Shown: piece after piece, positions 34,640-43,703 of the stretch
How the letters are laid out: every line of letters begins with the position of its first letter
Position numbering within the stretch: position 1 is the first letter of the stretch
Assembly: GCA_965641885.1 (NCBI GenBank)
Contig: CBFFKJ010000003.1
Location: 10,508-74,507 of the forward strand
DNA length: 64,000 bases
Reading direction: 5' to 3'
From: Pseudophaeobacter sp965641885
GTDB taxonomy: Bacteria > Pseudomonadota > Alphaproteobacteria > Rhodobacterales > Rhodobacteraceae
Translations under genes and position numbers: made by a program
Notes under the pieces: generated by a model
Told to the model about the DNA's origin: nothing
The model's input: only the letters and a program-made list of their open reading frames with translations
Databases searched by the model: none

Positions 34640-35755
34640 ATGCGCACACTCATTTTTATGCTTTCTGCCATCGGCTTGGCCCTTCTGCCAGCCGCCTGCA
34701 GCCGCCTGCCCAGTGGCGCGCCTGTCAGCGAAGAGATTCTGGCCCAATCGGCAGAAGTCGACGCCAGTTTTGCGCTCTATGCCGTCAACCGCGCCTTCCT
34801 GCCGACAGTGGCCCACTGGCCCGCAACCGGAAAACAGGAACGTCTGGGCTGGATCCAGGCCAGCCGGGGCTCCAAGTCGCAGATCCTCCAGCCCGGAGAC
34901 ACCCTCACCCTGCGGATCTGGGACAGCAGTGACAACTCCCTTCTGACCTCGCCGGAACAGAAAATGGTGCAGCTGCAGGATGTCAGGGTCGCCGTCAATG
35001 GCACCATCTTCATGCCCTATGTCGGCAATGTGAATGTGCTGGGTCTGACCCCTGATCTGGCGCGGGAGCAATTGCAGGACAAGCTAGAATCAATTGTGCC
35101 CTCGGCGCAGCTGCAGCTGGACATGAAAGAGGGGCGCAACAATTCGGTGGATCTGGTCTCTGGTGTGGCCAATCCCGGCACCTACCCCATGCCCGACCGC
35201 AACTATTCGCTCATGGCGATCATCTCGGCCGGCGGCGGCATCAGCTCGGCGCTCAACAACCCGCAGATCCGTCTGGTGCGCGGCCAGAACATCTATGGCA
35301 CCTCGGTGGATGCGCTTTTGAACAACCCCCGTCTGGACACCCTGCTGCGCGGCGGCGACCAGATCTTTGTCGAAGAGGACGAACGGTATTTCCTGTCCTT
35401 TGGCGCCACCGGCACCGAGGATCTGCATACCTTCACCAAGGACAATCTCTCGGCCATGGATGCGGTCTCGATCACTGGCGGCATCCAGGACAGCCGCGCC
35501 GACCCCCAGGGGCTTTTGGTGCTGCGTGAATATGCCCCCGAAGCCCTGGCACCCGGACTGCGCGGACCGCGTCACCAGCGGGTTGTCTTCACGCTGGACC
35601 TGACCTCTGCGGATGGCCTGTTCTCGGCCCGCAAGTTCCAGATCAATCCCGACGATCTGGTGATCGCGACGGAATCTCCCATCAACGACGCCCTGACCAT
35701 CTCAAATATTATCGGTAATTTCTTTGGTGTCTTCAGCCGCGCCGGGGTGCTCTAG
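34640..35755 (+). CDS. Polysaccharide export outer-membrane lipoprotein (Wza/OPX family)
   Basis: A 371-residue lipoprotein forming the outer-membrane exit for polysaccharide. The signal ends in a lipobox (LLPAAC, Cys20). The Poly_export domain is seen at ILQPGDTLTLRIWDSSDNSLLTSPEQ and VAVNGTIFMPYVGNVNVLGLTPDLARE. SLBB-like repeats follow (VANPGTYPMPDRNYSLMAIISAGGG; SAMDAVSITGGIQD). The amphipathic C-terminal segment (INDALTISNIIGNFFGVFSRAGVL) could be the membrane-spanning helix. No Wzc/Wzz partner is adjacent or elsewhere in the window. Divergent from the initiating transferase pair by 126 bp. Confidence 0.92.
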   Translation: MRTLIFMLSAIGLALLPAACSRLPSGAPVSEEILAQSAEVDASFALYAVNRAFLPTVAHWPATGKQERLGWIQASRGSKSQILQPGDTLTLRIWDSSDNSLLTSPEQKMVQLQDVRVAVNGTIFMPYVGNVNVLGLTPDLAREQLQDKLESIVPSAQLQLDMKEGRNNSVDLVSGVANPGTYPMPDRNYSLMAIISAGGGISSALNNPQIRLVRGQNIYGTSVDALLNNPRLDTLLRGGDQIFVEEDERYFLSFGATGTEDLHTFTKDNLSAMDAVSITGGIQDSRADPQGLLVLREYAPEALAPGLRGPRHQRVVFTLDLTSADGLFSARKFQINPDDLVIATESPINDALTISNIIGNFFGVFSRAGVL

Positions 35756-35812
35756 GCTCTTTTTGATCACTGCTTGATCACAGCGGCGTCGGCGGGATCT
35801 CTTGTCGGCGCT

Positions 35813-35850
35813 CAGGTCTGAATTCGGGCCCAAATTCAGACCTGATTTCA
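35813..35850. terminator. Probable bidirectional terminator between convergent genes
   Basis: A perfect 13-bp stem (TCAGGTCTGAATT at 35813-35825, complement at 35834-35846) with an 8-nt loop lies between the export lipoprotein gene (plus) and the RTX gene (minus). The T-run is weak (TTTC). Short direct repeats ATTTCAGGCC follow to 35868. Confidence 0.55.
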
Positions 35851-35883
35851 GGCCTAATTTCAGGCCGGTGATCAGATCCGGGT

Positions 35884-38199
35884 TCAGAAGATAAAATCAT
35901 CAACTGACAGCTCAGCGGGGCGCAGATCTTCCAGCCGGATCTGGCCCGCGCCGGTCTGGATCAGCGTATCCTCGCCCCGGCGCAAAATCTCCAGATCCTC
36001 ATAGTCCAGCCCCCGGATGCCAGAGAAATCCAACTGGTCGGTTTCGGGAGTGAAATCAAGGATCACGTCCCGGCCATGGCCCTTTTCAAAGATAAAGACA
36101 TCGGCGCCGTCACCGCCGCTAAAGCTGTCGCGCCCCTTGCCACCGTCAAGGCGGTCATCGCCGTCAAATCCCAGCAACCGGTCGGCACCACCGCCCCCTT
36201 TGAGGACATCCGCCTGCGCATCACCCTTCAGGGTGTCATTGCCACCATTGCCCAGCAGACGGCTGGGACCCTCGCCTGCGACCAGCAGATCATTGCCACC
36301 GCCACCGAACAGAAAGTCAAAGCCTTCTCCACCAAAAAGCTGATCATTGCCGCCGCCGCCTTTCAGACGATCCGCACCAATACCGCCCTCCAGAGTATCA
36401 TTGCCGCCGTTGCCTTTCAGCAGATCATCGCCCGCGCCACCAAAAAGCCAGTCGGCGCCGCCGCCGCCTGCCAGCAGATCGGCGCCCAGCTCGCCATAGA
36501 GGCTGTCATTACCGGCGCCGCCCTTTACCTGGTCATCGCCATCGCCGCCCCAGAGCTGATCCGCGCCGCCCAGACCAGTCAGCCGGTCTTCGCCGCCAAG
36601 CCCCTGCAGGCTGTCGGCACCGCCAGTGCCCTGCAGCAGATCCTTGTCGCCGGTGCCATATTGCATGTCGTCCTCAAAGCTCACCCCCAGCGCCACCCGG
36701 CCCGGAGTGGAAAACCCACCAGTGGGCCAGATGTCAGCCAGGGTCAGCTCCGCGCCGCTGGCGCTGCGCACCAGAATTTCGGTGTCGCCAAAAGACAGGC
36801 GGATGCCGCCATTCATATCGGCCACACTCAATTGACCCGGACCGTAAAGGCCTGGGATCAAAGACAGGTCCAGGCTGTCTTCGCCGGGCTGAAAATCGGT
36901 GACCCGGATCTGGCCCCGAACGACGCCAAGAGCAAAGCAGTCGGCGCCATTGCCGCCGGTCAGCACAGAGCCCGCGCCCCGCGCCACCAGCACATCATCG
37001 CCCGCCTGCCCCACCAGCGTCACAGCCCCGGTGCCGCCTTCCAGCAGATCGTCGCCAGCGCTGCCCTGCAGGGTGCCGCGCGTCGCGGTCTCCACCAGGC
37101 CCAGCTCGCTCAGATCCAGGGTAAACCGTGAAATCCCCATCTCACTGCCTGAGCTCACATAGATCTCCAGCTGATCGCCCATCATCACGGTGTCCAGCGC
37201 GCTGACATTCTCAAGGCCAAGCCCCGCTTCATGAGACAGGCTGCGCAGGTGCAGCAGCTGGCCAGAGGGCAGCAACTGCAACAGGGTGAGGCCATCATCG
37301 GCGCCCGCCGCCAGCACCAGAACATGATCGCCAACGCTCACCACCTCAAGCGCGCTGGCGCCGCCAAAGCGGGTCGCCAGCGTGTCACTCACCTGATCCA
37401 CAAAGCTCAGCGTGCCCGCGTTGGCACCGCTGTCGGCCACCCGAAACAGGCTGAGCGAGCCGGTGCCCGCAGCGCTCAGGATCACCCAGGTGCTGTCATA
37501 GGCGGTAAAGCTCTGCAGAGCACTGGGGCTGGAGACAGGCAGACCATCTGCCGCCGTAAAGCTGTCGGCGGCCTGCAGCGCGCCGGTCTGGGCATTGATG
37601 CGAAAGCTGTGCAGCCCCTGGCCCGCCGCATCCGCCACAAACAGCAGACCCGCCTCGGCCGAGACCTCCAGCGCCACCGCACCGGACAGCTGATACGCGC
37701 TGTCGCCACCCGCAGTGCTCACCTCAGCCTGTGGTCTGCCTGCCGCGTCCAGCCGCCAGCCGGTCAACTGTCCCGCCTCGGTGACGCTATAGACAACGCT
37801 TTGCGCGCCATTCAACGCGGCCACTGCTGCGGCGCCCACAGATCCGCCCACGGAGCCACCTGTCAGGCTCTGGGCCGACTGCGACGCCAGATCGCCATCG
37901 CTGCCGACCTGGTAGGACAGTAGTCTGGAGCCTACGCTGTTGTGCTGCAAAAGATGTGTCTCACCGCCGATCGCGGCCAGGGAGAATTCACCTGTGGCCA
38001 ATGTGCTGCCCTGATGCCAGTAGATCTCCTGCAGGACCGGCGCGGCCTCGCCGAGGCGAAACTGGCTGATGCCACCATTGCGACCCGTGGCGGCGTAAAG
38101 AAAGGTTCCCGCGTCGGTCTGCAGGATTTCCAGATCACGCAGGTCCGTATCCAGGCGCTCAGATCCCGTCATGAAATGCTGCTGAAACGTGATTTCCAT
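35884..38199 (-). CDS. Large RTX calcium-binding protein with beta-propeller-like N-terminal half
   Basis: A 771-residue acidic protein, likely exported by the type I system of this replicon. Residues about 10-370 contain repeated blade-like segments (TFLYAATGRNGGISQFRLG; GLLFVADAAGQGLHSFRI; VVSVGDHVLVLAAGADDGLTLLQL) suggesting a beta-propeller. Residues about 540-720 hold some fifteen RTX nonapeptides of the form GGxGxDxLx, arranged for a calcium-bound parallel beta-roll. It ends in an aspartate-containing hydrophobic tail (LSVDDFIF) typical of RTX secretion signals. The start ATG at 38199 has AGGGG upstream; 39 further open codons are not supported. Probably an adhesin or matrix protein. 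Confidence 0.85.
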   Translation of the reverse strand: MEITFQQHFMTGSERLDTDLRDLEILQTDAGTFLYAATGRNGGISQFRLGEAAPVLQEIYWHQGSTLATGEFSLAAIGGETHLLQHNSVGSRLLSYQVGSDGDLASQSAQSLTGGSVGGSVGAAAVAALNGAQSVVYSVTEAGQLTGWRLDAAGRPQAEVSTAGGDSAYQLSGAVALEVSAEAGLLFVADAAGQGLHSFRINAQTGALQAADSFTAADGLPVSSPSALQSFTAYDSTWVILSAAGTGSLSLFRVADSGANAGTLSFVDQVSDTLATRFGGASALEVVSVGDHVLVLAAGADDGLTLLQLLPSGQLLHLRSLSHEAGLGLENVSALDTVMMGDQLEIYVSSGSEMGISRFTLDLSELGLVETATRGTLQGSAGDDLLEGGTGAVTLVGQAGDDVLVARGAGSVLTGGNGADCFALGVVRGQIRVTDFQPGEDSLDLSLIPGLYGPGQLSVADMNGGIRLSFGDTEILVRSASGAELTLADIWPTGGFSTPGRVALGVSFEDDMQYGTGDKDLLQGTGGADSLQGLGGEDRLTGLGGADQLWGGDGDDQVKGGAGNDSLYGELGADLLAGGGGADWLFGGAGDDLLKGNGGNDTLEGGIGADRLKGGGGNDQLFGGEGFDFLFGGGGNDLLVAGEGPSRLLGNGGNDTLKGDAQADVLKGGGGADRLLGFDGDDRLDGGKGRDSFSGGDGADVFIFEKGHGRDVILDFTPETDQLDFSGIRGLDYEDLEILRRGEDTLIQTGAGQIRLEDLRPAELSVDDFIF

Positions 38200-38712
38200 A
38201 ATCTCTACCCCTGGCTTGGATCGACTTGAACCAAGGGCAAGATCTCTGGCTGGCGCGGCCGAATACGGGATCAGAATGCGGCGAAAGGGCGGACATTGTT
38301 TACAGATTGAAGACAATCATCAAAGCCCCCGGGCACTGGAATAATTCCCGGCATTGATCCTGAAATGAGATCAATCCGGCGCCAAATGTGATGATTGGTT
38401 CCGGCAAAACCCAACTGTTCCGCAGGGTATTGCCCCGGTTTTTGCCCTAATTGTTGCCCGATTTTTGCTCAGGTTGTTGCCCCGGTTGTTGCCCAGCCTC
38501 CTGTTACCCCGGTTGCTGTTGCTTAGGCAGCGCGCTCGGATTTAGGCGCAACTTCACCCGGCTCGGCCACACTGCGCGCGTTTGCTGTCCACAGTTCGCC
38601 GCTCATAATTTTCTGCCCAGTCAGCCCTGCCCTCACAGGACCTCTTCAGATCGCCGGGGCACCGCCTGCCCCCTCACCTTTCCAGCCCCCTCTTTCAGGA
38701 GCCCGCGCGCCA
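38200..38712. other. 513-bp intergenic region between divergent genes
   Basis: It lies between the RTX gene (minus) and the DUF2793 protein gene (plus). It contains a degenerate T/G-rich run of about 12-bp units built on TTGTTGCCC (about 38430-38525). No gene is supported. Both promoters must be here. Confidence 0.45.
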
Positions 38713-39906
38713 ATGTCCGATCTCTCCCCGATCCTCTCGCTGCCCTATCTGCTGCCCTCGCAGGCGCAAAAACATGTGACCCACAACGAGGCGCTGCAGC
38801 TGCTGGATGCGCTGGTGCAATTGCGGGTCATCGCCTTTGACGCCGAAACGCCGCCGCTGGATCCCAGCCCGGGGGCGTCCTATGCGCTGGGAGACACCCC
38901 GACGGCGGCCTGGTCGGGCTGGAGCCAGCATCTGGCCATCTGGCAGGGCGAAGGCTGGCTCTTTGTGATGCCCCTGCCCGGCTGGCGCGCCTGGGGGCTA
39001 GACACCGAAGAGCTGCGCGTCTGGCAGGGCAGCACCTGGGAGCTGCCGCCGAGTGAGACCCAGAACCTCGACCATATCGGGATCAATGCCAGTGCCGATG
39101 CCAGCAACCGGCTGACCATCGCCGCCGATGCCAGCCTGTTCACCCATGACGGCGCCGGGCATCAGGTAAAGCTGAACAAATCCGGCGTCGCCGAGACAGC
39201 CGCGCTGTTGTTTCAGTCCAATTGGAACGGGCGCGCCGAGCTGGGGCTGCTGGGGAGCAACGATTTCAGCATCAAGACCTCCACTGGCGGCAGCTGGCAA
39301 AACTCCCTGGTGCTAAAAGCCAATGGCAGCGCCGGGCTGGGCACCGCCTCTCCCACCGCCCATCTGGAGATCGCGGGCAGCGGTCAGGACTACCTGTTGG
39401 CGGGGGCCGGCGCCGGGGCAGGTGGCGGCGCGATGTTCCGGCTGGCCTCGGATGGCAATGGCAGCTGCGATGGCGCCTGGAGCGGCGGTGGCGCTGACTA
39501 TGCCGAATGGTTTGAGTGGCAGGACGGCAACCCGCTGCACGAAGACCGCCGCGGGCTGTCGGTGGTGCTGGAAGGGGCGCGCATGCGCCCGGCACGGGCG
39601 GGAGAAGACCCCATCGGCGTCATCAGCGCCGCCCCTGCCGTGATTGGCGATGGCGACATGGGACACTGGAAAGGGCGCTGGCAGCGCGATGCGTTTGGCG
39701 CGGTGCTGCGCGACCCCGAAGCAGAGCCGCTGCAAGATCCCGCCTATGACCCAAACCGCCCCTATCAGCCGCGCAGCACCCGCTCTGAGTGGGATCTGGT
39801 CGGGCTGATGGGCAAACTGCGCCTGCGCCCGGACCAGAGCAAGGGCGCGCGCTGGATCTTTATGCGCAGCCTCCCGGATCAGATCGAAGAATGGCTGATA
39901 CGCTAG
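38713..39906 (+). CDS. DUF2793 protein with C-terminal Peptidase_G2-like (auto-cleaving) domain
   Basis: A 397-residue protein with phage- or gene-transfer-agent-like parts. The N-terminal DUF2793 domain is residues about 8-115 (LPYLLPSQAQKHVTHNEAL, GWLFVMPLPGWRAW). A tail-fibre-like repeat region spans about 120-250 (NKSGVAETAALLFQSNWNGRAELGLLGSNDFSIKTS). The C-terminal Peptidase_G2-like domain (about 258-345) has GGADYAEWFEWQDGNP, EDRRGLSVVLEG and EDPIGVISAAPAVIGD. In phage tail spikes the latter domain acts as an intramolecular chaperone that cuts itself off. No signal peptide and no other phage genes nearby. Function here is unknown; it may be a trimeric fibre-like surface protein. Confidence 0.75.
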   Translation: MSDLSPILSLPYLLPSQAQKHVTHNEALQLLDALVQLRVIAFDAETPPLDPSPGASYALGDTPTAAWSGWSQHLAIWQGEGWLFVMPLPGWRAWGLDTEELRVWQGSTWELPPSETQNLDHIGINASADASNRLTIAADASLFTHDGAGHQVKLNKSGVAETAALLFQSNWNGRAELGLLGSNDFSIKTSTGGSWQNSLVLKANGSAGLGTASPTAHLEIAGSGQDYLLAGAGAGAGGGAMFRLASDGNGSCDGAWSGGGADYAEWFEWQDGNPLHEDRRGLSVVLEGARMRPARAGEDPIGVISAAPAVIGDGDMGHWKGRWQRDAFGAVLRDPEAEPLQDPAYDPNRPYQPRSTRSEWDLVGLMGKLRLRPDQSKGARWIFMRSLPDQIEEWLIR

Positions 39907-39928
39907 CCTGCGCGTGCGCGCGGCAGGC

Positions 39929-41200
39929 CTAAAGGCGCATATCGGCATCGCCAAGCGGCAGCATCGCCTTTATGTCATAAAGCACATGCGCCGGCCGGCC
40001 CAAAGCGCGTAGCTGTGCGACCCCCATGTCGCGGAACTGGTGATGTGCCACGGTCAGAATGATGCCGTCATAGGTCCCCATCTCGGGCTCTGCGACCAGA
40101 TCGAGGCCGTATTCCCGCCGCGCGTCCTCAGGGTCTGCCCAGGGGTCGTGCACATCAACGCAGGCGCCGAACTCTCCCAGCTCACGCACCAGGTCGATGA
40201 CCTTGGTGTTGCGCAGATCGGGGCAGTCTTCCTTAAAGGTCAGGCCCATCACCAGCACCCGCGAGCCGCTGATGGTGATTTTTTGCGCCAGCATCGCCTT
40301 GATCAGCTGGCTGGCCACATAGCTGGCCATCCGGTCGTTGAGCCGCCGCCCCGCCAGAATGATCTCGGGGCGATAGCCGATCTCTTCGGCCTTATGGGTC
40401 AGATAATAGGGGTCAACGCCAATGCAGTGCCCCCCCACCAGTCCGGGCCGGAACGGCAGAAAGTTCCATTTGGTGCCGGCGGCGTCCAGAATGGACTGGG
40501 TGTCGAGATCAAGCCGGTTGAAAATGATCGCCAGCTCATTGATCAGGGCGATATTGAGATCCCGCTGGGTATTTTCAATCACCTTGGCGGCCTCGGCCAC
40601 CTGGATCGAGGCGGCAGAATAGGTTCCGGCGGTCACGATCGAGGCATAGAGCGCGTCCACCTCTTCGGCCACCGCAGGGGTCGAGCCGGAGGTGACCTTG
40701 CGAATATTGGTCAGGCGATGCGCCTTGTCGCCCGGGTTGATCCGCTCCGGGCTATAGCCAAAAAAGAAGTCCTTATTCGCCACCAGCCCCGACATCCGCT
40801 CCAGCACCGGCACGCAGACTTCTTCGGTCGCGCCCGGATAGACCGTGGATTCGTAGATCACGATATTGCCCGGCTGCAGGGCCCGGCCGACGGTTTCAGA
40901 GGCCTTGATCAGCGCCGTTAGATCCGGGCGTTTGTGGCGGTCAATCGGGGTTGGCACCGTGACGATCATGATGCGGCAGTCCTGCAGGTCCGCCACCGCA
41001 CTGGTCAGGCTGAGATGCTGCGCCTCGGCCAGCTCATCAGAGCTGACCTCCAAAGTGGTGTCCTGCCCGGCCCGCAAAGCGGCAATCCGGTCTGCCTTGA
41101 TATCAAAGCCAACCACAGGCCGCGTCTTGGCAAACTCAACCGCGAGCGGCAGCCCGACATAGCCCAAGCCAACTACGGCGATTTTGTCAATTTGTGTCAT
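39929..41200 (-). CDS. tviB: UDP-sugar 6-dehydrogenase, TviB/WbpO type (UDP-HexNAc dehydrogenase)
   Basis: A 423-residue nucleotide-sugar dehydrogenase oxidising C6 of UDP-GlcNAc or UDP-GalNAc to the uronic acid in two NAD-dependent steps. Seen: Rossmann motif GLGYVGLPLA (11-20), ESTVYPG (117-123), the Lys-Asn region KVIENTQRDLNIA, and catalytic Cys259 in GGHCIGVDPYY. The sequence resembles TviB/WbpO more than UDP-glucose dehydrogenases. It would supply an acidic sugar to the polymer. Sixty bp separate it from manC upstream on the same strand, so it may be the last gene of gmd-fcl-manC-tviB. Confidence 0.9.
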   Translation of the reverse strand: MTQIDKIAVVGLGYVGLPLAVEFAKTRPVVGFDIKADRIAALRAGQDTTLEVSSDELAEAQHLSLTSAVADLQDCRIMIVTVPTPIDRHKRPDLTALIKASETVGRALQPGNIVIYESTVYPGATEEVCVPVLERMSGLVANKDFFFGYSPERINPGDKAHRLTNIRKVTSGSTPAVAEEVDALYASIVTAGTYSAASIQVAEAAKVIENTQRDLNIALINELAIIFNRLDLDTQSILDAAGTKWNFLPFRPGLVGGHCIGVDPYYLTHKAEEIGYRPEIILAGRRLNDRMASYVASQLIKAMLAQKITISGSRVLVMGLTFKEDCPDLRNTKVIDLVRELGEFGACVDVHDPWADPEDARREYGLDLVAEPEMGTYDGIILTVAHHQFRDMGVAQLRALGRPAHVLYDIKAMLPLGDADMRL

Positions 41201-41260
41201 TCAGAGCCGTTTCCTGGATAGTATCTGCACGGTTTTGCCCGCACTCTCATCTGGGGAGCG

Positions 41261-42694
41261 TCATTTGCGGGCGTAGAGGTCCTCGTAGCGCAGAATGTCG
41301 TCTTCGCCCAGATAGCTGCCGGTCTGCACCTCGATCAGCACCATGGGCAATTTGCCCGGGTTTTCCATCCGGTGCACAGCCCCAAGCGGAATATAGACCG
41401 ACTGGTTTTCGCTGATCAGTTTCACCTCATCGTCCACCGTCACCTTGGCGGTACCCTCAACAACGATCCAGTGTTCCGAACGGTGATGATGGCTTTGCAG
41501 GCTCAGCGCCGCACCGGGGTGCACATGGATGCGCTTGACCTGAAAGCGCTCGCCGACAACCAGGCTCTCGAACCAGCCCCAGGGGCGGTGATCCATGGGA
41601 AATTCCGTCGCCTGTTTCGCCGCCTTGGCCTTGAGCGCCGCCACCGCCAGTTTGACATCCTGCGCCCTTGAGGCATCCGCCACCAGCACCGCATCCGGCA
41701 TCGCCACGGCAATCACATCACGCAGACCAATGCCCACCACCTCAAGGCTGGCATCTTCCGAGCGCAGCAGGCTGTCGTGACAATCAATCGCTGTGGCATT
41801 GCCGCTGGTCACCACGCCCTGCGCATCCGGTCCCGCCTCGCGCCAGACCGCGTCCCAGCCGCCCAGATCGGACCAGCCGGCCGCAAAGGGCACCACGGTG
41901 AGGTTTGTCGCCTTTTCCATCACTGCATAATCAATCGAGATATCGTCGAGCCTCTCCCAGGCTGCAGGATCCAGCCGGAAAAACCCCAGATCGCTTTCGC
42001 CCTCTGAAATGGCCGCCGCCACCGGGGCCATCAGCCCTGGCGCATGGGCGCGAAACGCCGCCAGGATCGCCTGCACCGAGACCAGGAAAATGCCGGCATT
42101 CCACAAAAATCTCCCCGAGGCGAGCATGGCCGCAGCAGTCTGTGCATCGGGTTTTTCGACAAAGCGTTTCAGACCCATGGCGCGGGGGCTGAAATCCGGG
42201 GTGAACGCAATGGGCTCGCCCTCAAGCTCAAGATAGCCATAGCCGGTTTCCGCATGGGTGGGTTTGATGCCAAAGGTGACGATCTGGCCGGCCCTAGCCG
42301 CCGCCTCGCCTGCCGTCACCGCCGCGCGAAAGGCATCTGCGTCGGGCACCACATGATCCGAGGGCGCCACCAGCATCAGCGCCTCCGGGTCGCTCTGCTG
42401 CAGATAAAGCGCCGCCGCCAGCACCGCAGGGGCTGTGTTGCGGCCCGCAGGCTCGATCAGGATGGCGCCGGGATCAATGCCGACGCTGGCCAGCTGTTCG
42501 GTCACGATAAAGCGGAAATCAGAGTTGGTCAGCACCATAGGGGCGCCATAGCCCGCGCCTGACAGCCGCGCCGCCGAGGCCTGAAACAGGGTGGTCTCTC
42601 CGACCAGGGGCACAAATTGCTTTGGATAGCTTTTGCGCGACAGCGGCCACAGGCGTGTGCCAGAGCCGCCACAGAGCAGGATGGGTGTAATCAT
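41261..42694 (-). CDS. manC: Mannose-1-phosphate guanylyltransferase / mannose-6-phosphate isomerase
   Basis: A 477-residue bifunctional enzyme. The N-terminal half makes GDP-mannose (LCGGSGTRLWPLSRKSYPKQF near residues 6-26). The C-terminal cupin-type domain isomerises fructose-6-phosphate to mannose-6-phosphate (RPWGWFESL, QSHHHRSEHWIVVEGTAKV). The start is the ATG at 42694 (MITPILLCGG), the family N-terminus, with AGGA upstream. A GTG at 42715 overlaps the fcl stop (GTGA) and is the alternative. It completes GDP-mannose synthesis except for the mutase step; no manB is visible. Confidence 0.94.
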   Translation of the reverse strand: MITPILLCGGSGTRLWPLSRKSYPKQFVPLVGETTLFQASAARLSGAGYGAPMVLTNSDFRFIVTEQLASVGIDPGAILIEPAGRNTAPAVLAAALYLQQSDPEALMLVAPSDHVVPDADAFRAAVTAGEAAARAGQIVTFGIKPTHAETGYGYLELEGEPIAFTPDFSPRAMGLKRFVEKPDAQTAAAMLASGRFLWNAGIFLVSVQAILAAFRAHAPGLMAPVAAAISEGESDLGFFRLDPAAWERLDDISIDYAVMEKATNLTVVPFAAGWSDLGGWDAVWREAGPDAQGVVTSGNATAIDCHDSLLRSEDASLEVVGIGLRDVIAVAMPDAVLVADASRAQDVKLAVAALKAKAAKQATEFPMDHRPWGWFESLVVGERFQVKRIHVHPGAALSLQSHHHRSEHWIVVEGTAKVTVDDEVKLISENQSVYIPLGAVHRMENPGKLPMVLIEVQTGSYLGEDDILRYEDLYARK

Positions 42695-42711
42695 AAAATC
42701 TATCCTGTTAG

Positions 42712-43698
42712 TCACTTGCTACGCAGATCATCCGCATTTTGCTGCAAAAACCAAGCGTAGGTTCCCTTGAGCCCTTCCTCAAGCGGGATCCGCGCCTGCC
42801 AGCCCAGCCTCTCAAGACGCGACACATCCATCAGCTTGCGCGGAGCACCATCGGGTTTGCCGGGATCTGTCAGGATCTCGCCCGCATAGCCCACCACCTG
42901 TGCCACCCTCTGGGCCAGCTCCAGGATCGAGATATCCGTGCCGCAGCCCACATTGATATGGCTGAGCATCTCCTGAGTTTCACGCTGGTAGGTCGCAGGC
43001 GCCAGGTTCATCACAAACAGCGCGGCCTCGGCCATGTCATCCACATGCAGGAATTCGCGGCGCGGGCTGCCTGTGCCCCAGATCGTCACAGACCCTGCCT
43101 GCGCCTGCTTGGCCTCGTGAAAGCGCCGCATCAGGGCCGGCATCACATGCGAATTTTCGGGATGAAAGTTGTCGCCCGGCCCATAGAGATTGGTCGGCAT
43201 CACCGAGCGATAATCGACGCCGTACTGACGGTTGTAGCTCTCACAGAGCTTGATGCCGGCGATCTTGGCAATGGCATAGGGCTCGTTTGTCGGCTCCAGC
43301 GTGCCGGTCAGCAGCGCCGCCTCGCGCATCGGCTGCTCCGCCAGTTTTGGATAGATACAGGACGAGCCCAGCTGCAGCAGCCGTGTCACCCCGGCCTCGT
43401 AGGCGGCATGGATGACATTGCATTCCATCATCAGGTTTTCATAGATGAACTGCGCCGGGTAGCTGTTGTTGGCCACGATGCCGCCCACCTTGGCGGCGGC
43501 CAGAATGACCTGATCGGGGCGCTGCGCCTGCATAAACTGCTGCACGGCGGCCTGATTGGTCAGATCCAGCTCCGCGCTGGTACGGGTCAGGAGAGTCAGA
43601 TTTTCACCGGCCGCGCGCCGTGCCTGCAACTGGCGCAGAATGGCGCCGCCCACCATGCCGCGATGGCCGGCCACATAGATCTTTGTTGCTGTGGTCAT
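42712..43698 (-). CDS. fcl: GDP-L-fucose synthase
   Basis: A 328-residue epimerase/reductase that turns GDP-4-keto-6-deoxy-mannose into GDP-L-fucose. Motifs: GHRGMVGGAILRQL (NADP binding, about 11-24), SSCIYPKLAEQPM and the catalytic YAIAKIAG. Length is typical for Fcl/WcaG. It lies 5 bp downstream of gmd and overlaps or abuts manC, so gmd-fcl-manC is one operon. Confidence 0.95.
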   Translation of the reverse strand: MTTATKIYVAGHRGMVGGAILRQLQARRAAGENLTLLTRTSAELDLTNQAAVQQFMQAQRPDQVILAAAKVGGIVANNSYPAQFIYENLMMECNVIHAAYEAGVTRLLQLGSSCIYPKLAEQPMREAALLTGTLEPTNEPYAIAKIAGIKLCESYNRQYGVDYRSVMPTNLYGPGDNFHPENSHVMPALMRRFHEAKQAQAGSVTIWGTGSPRREFLHVDDMAEAALFVMNLAPATYQRETQEMLSHINVGCGTDISILELAQRVAQVVGYAGEILTDPGKPDGAPRKLMDVSRLERLGWQARIPLEEGLKGTYAWFLQQNADDLRSK

Positions 43699-43703
43699 CG
43701 CCG

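Noticed and set aside
38713..39906. Prophage remnant
   Set aside because: Only one phage-like gene is present. Neighbours are polysaccharide and secretion genes, so a prophage is not supported.
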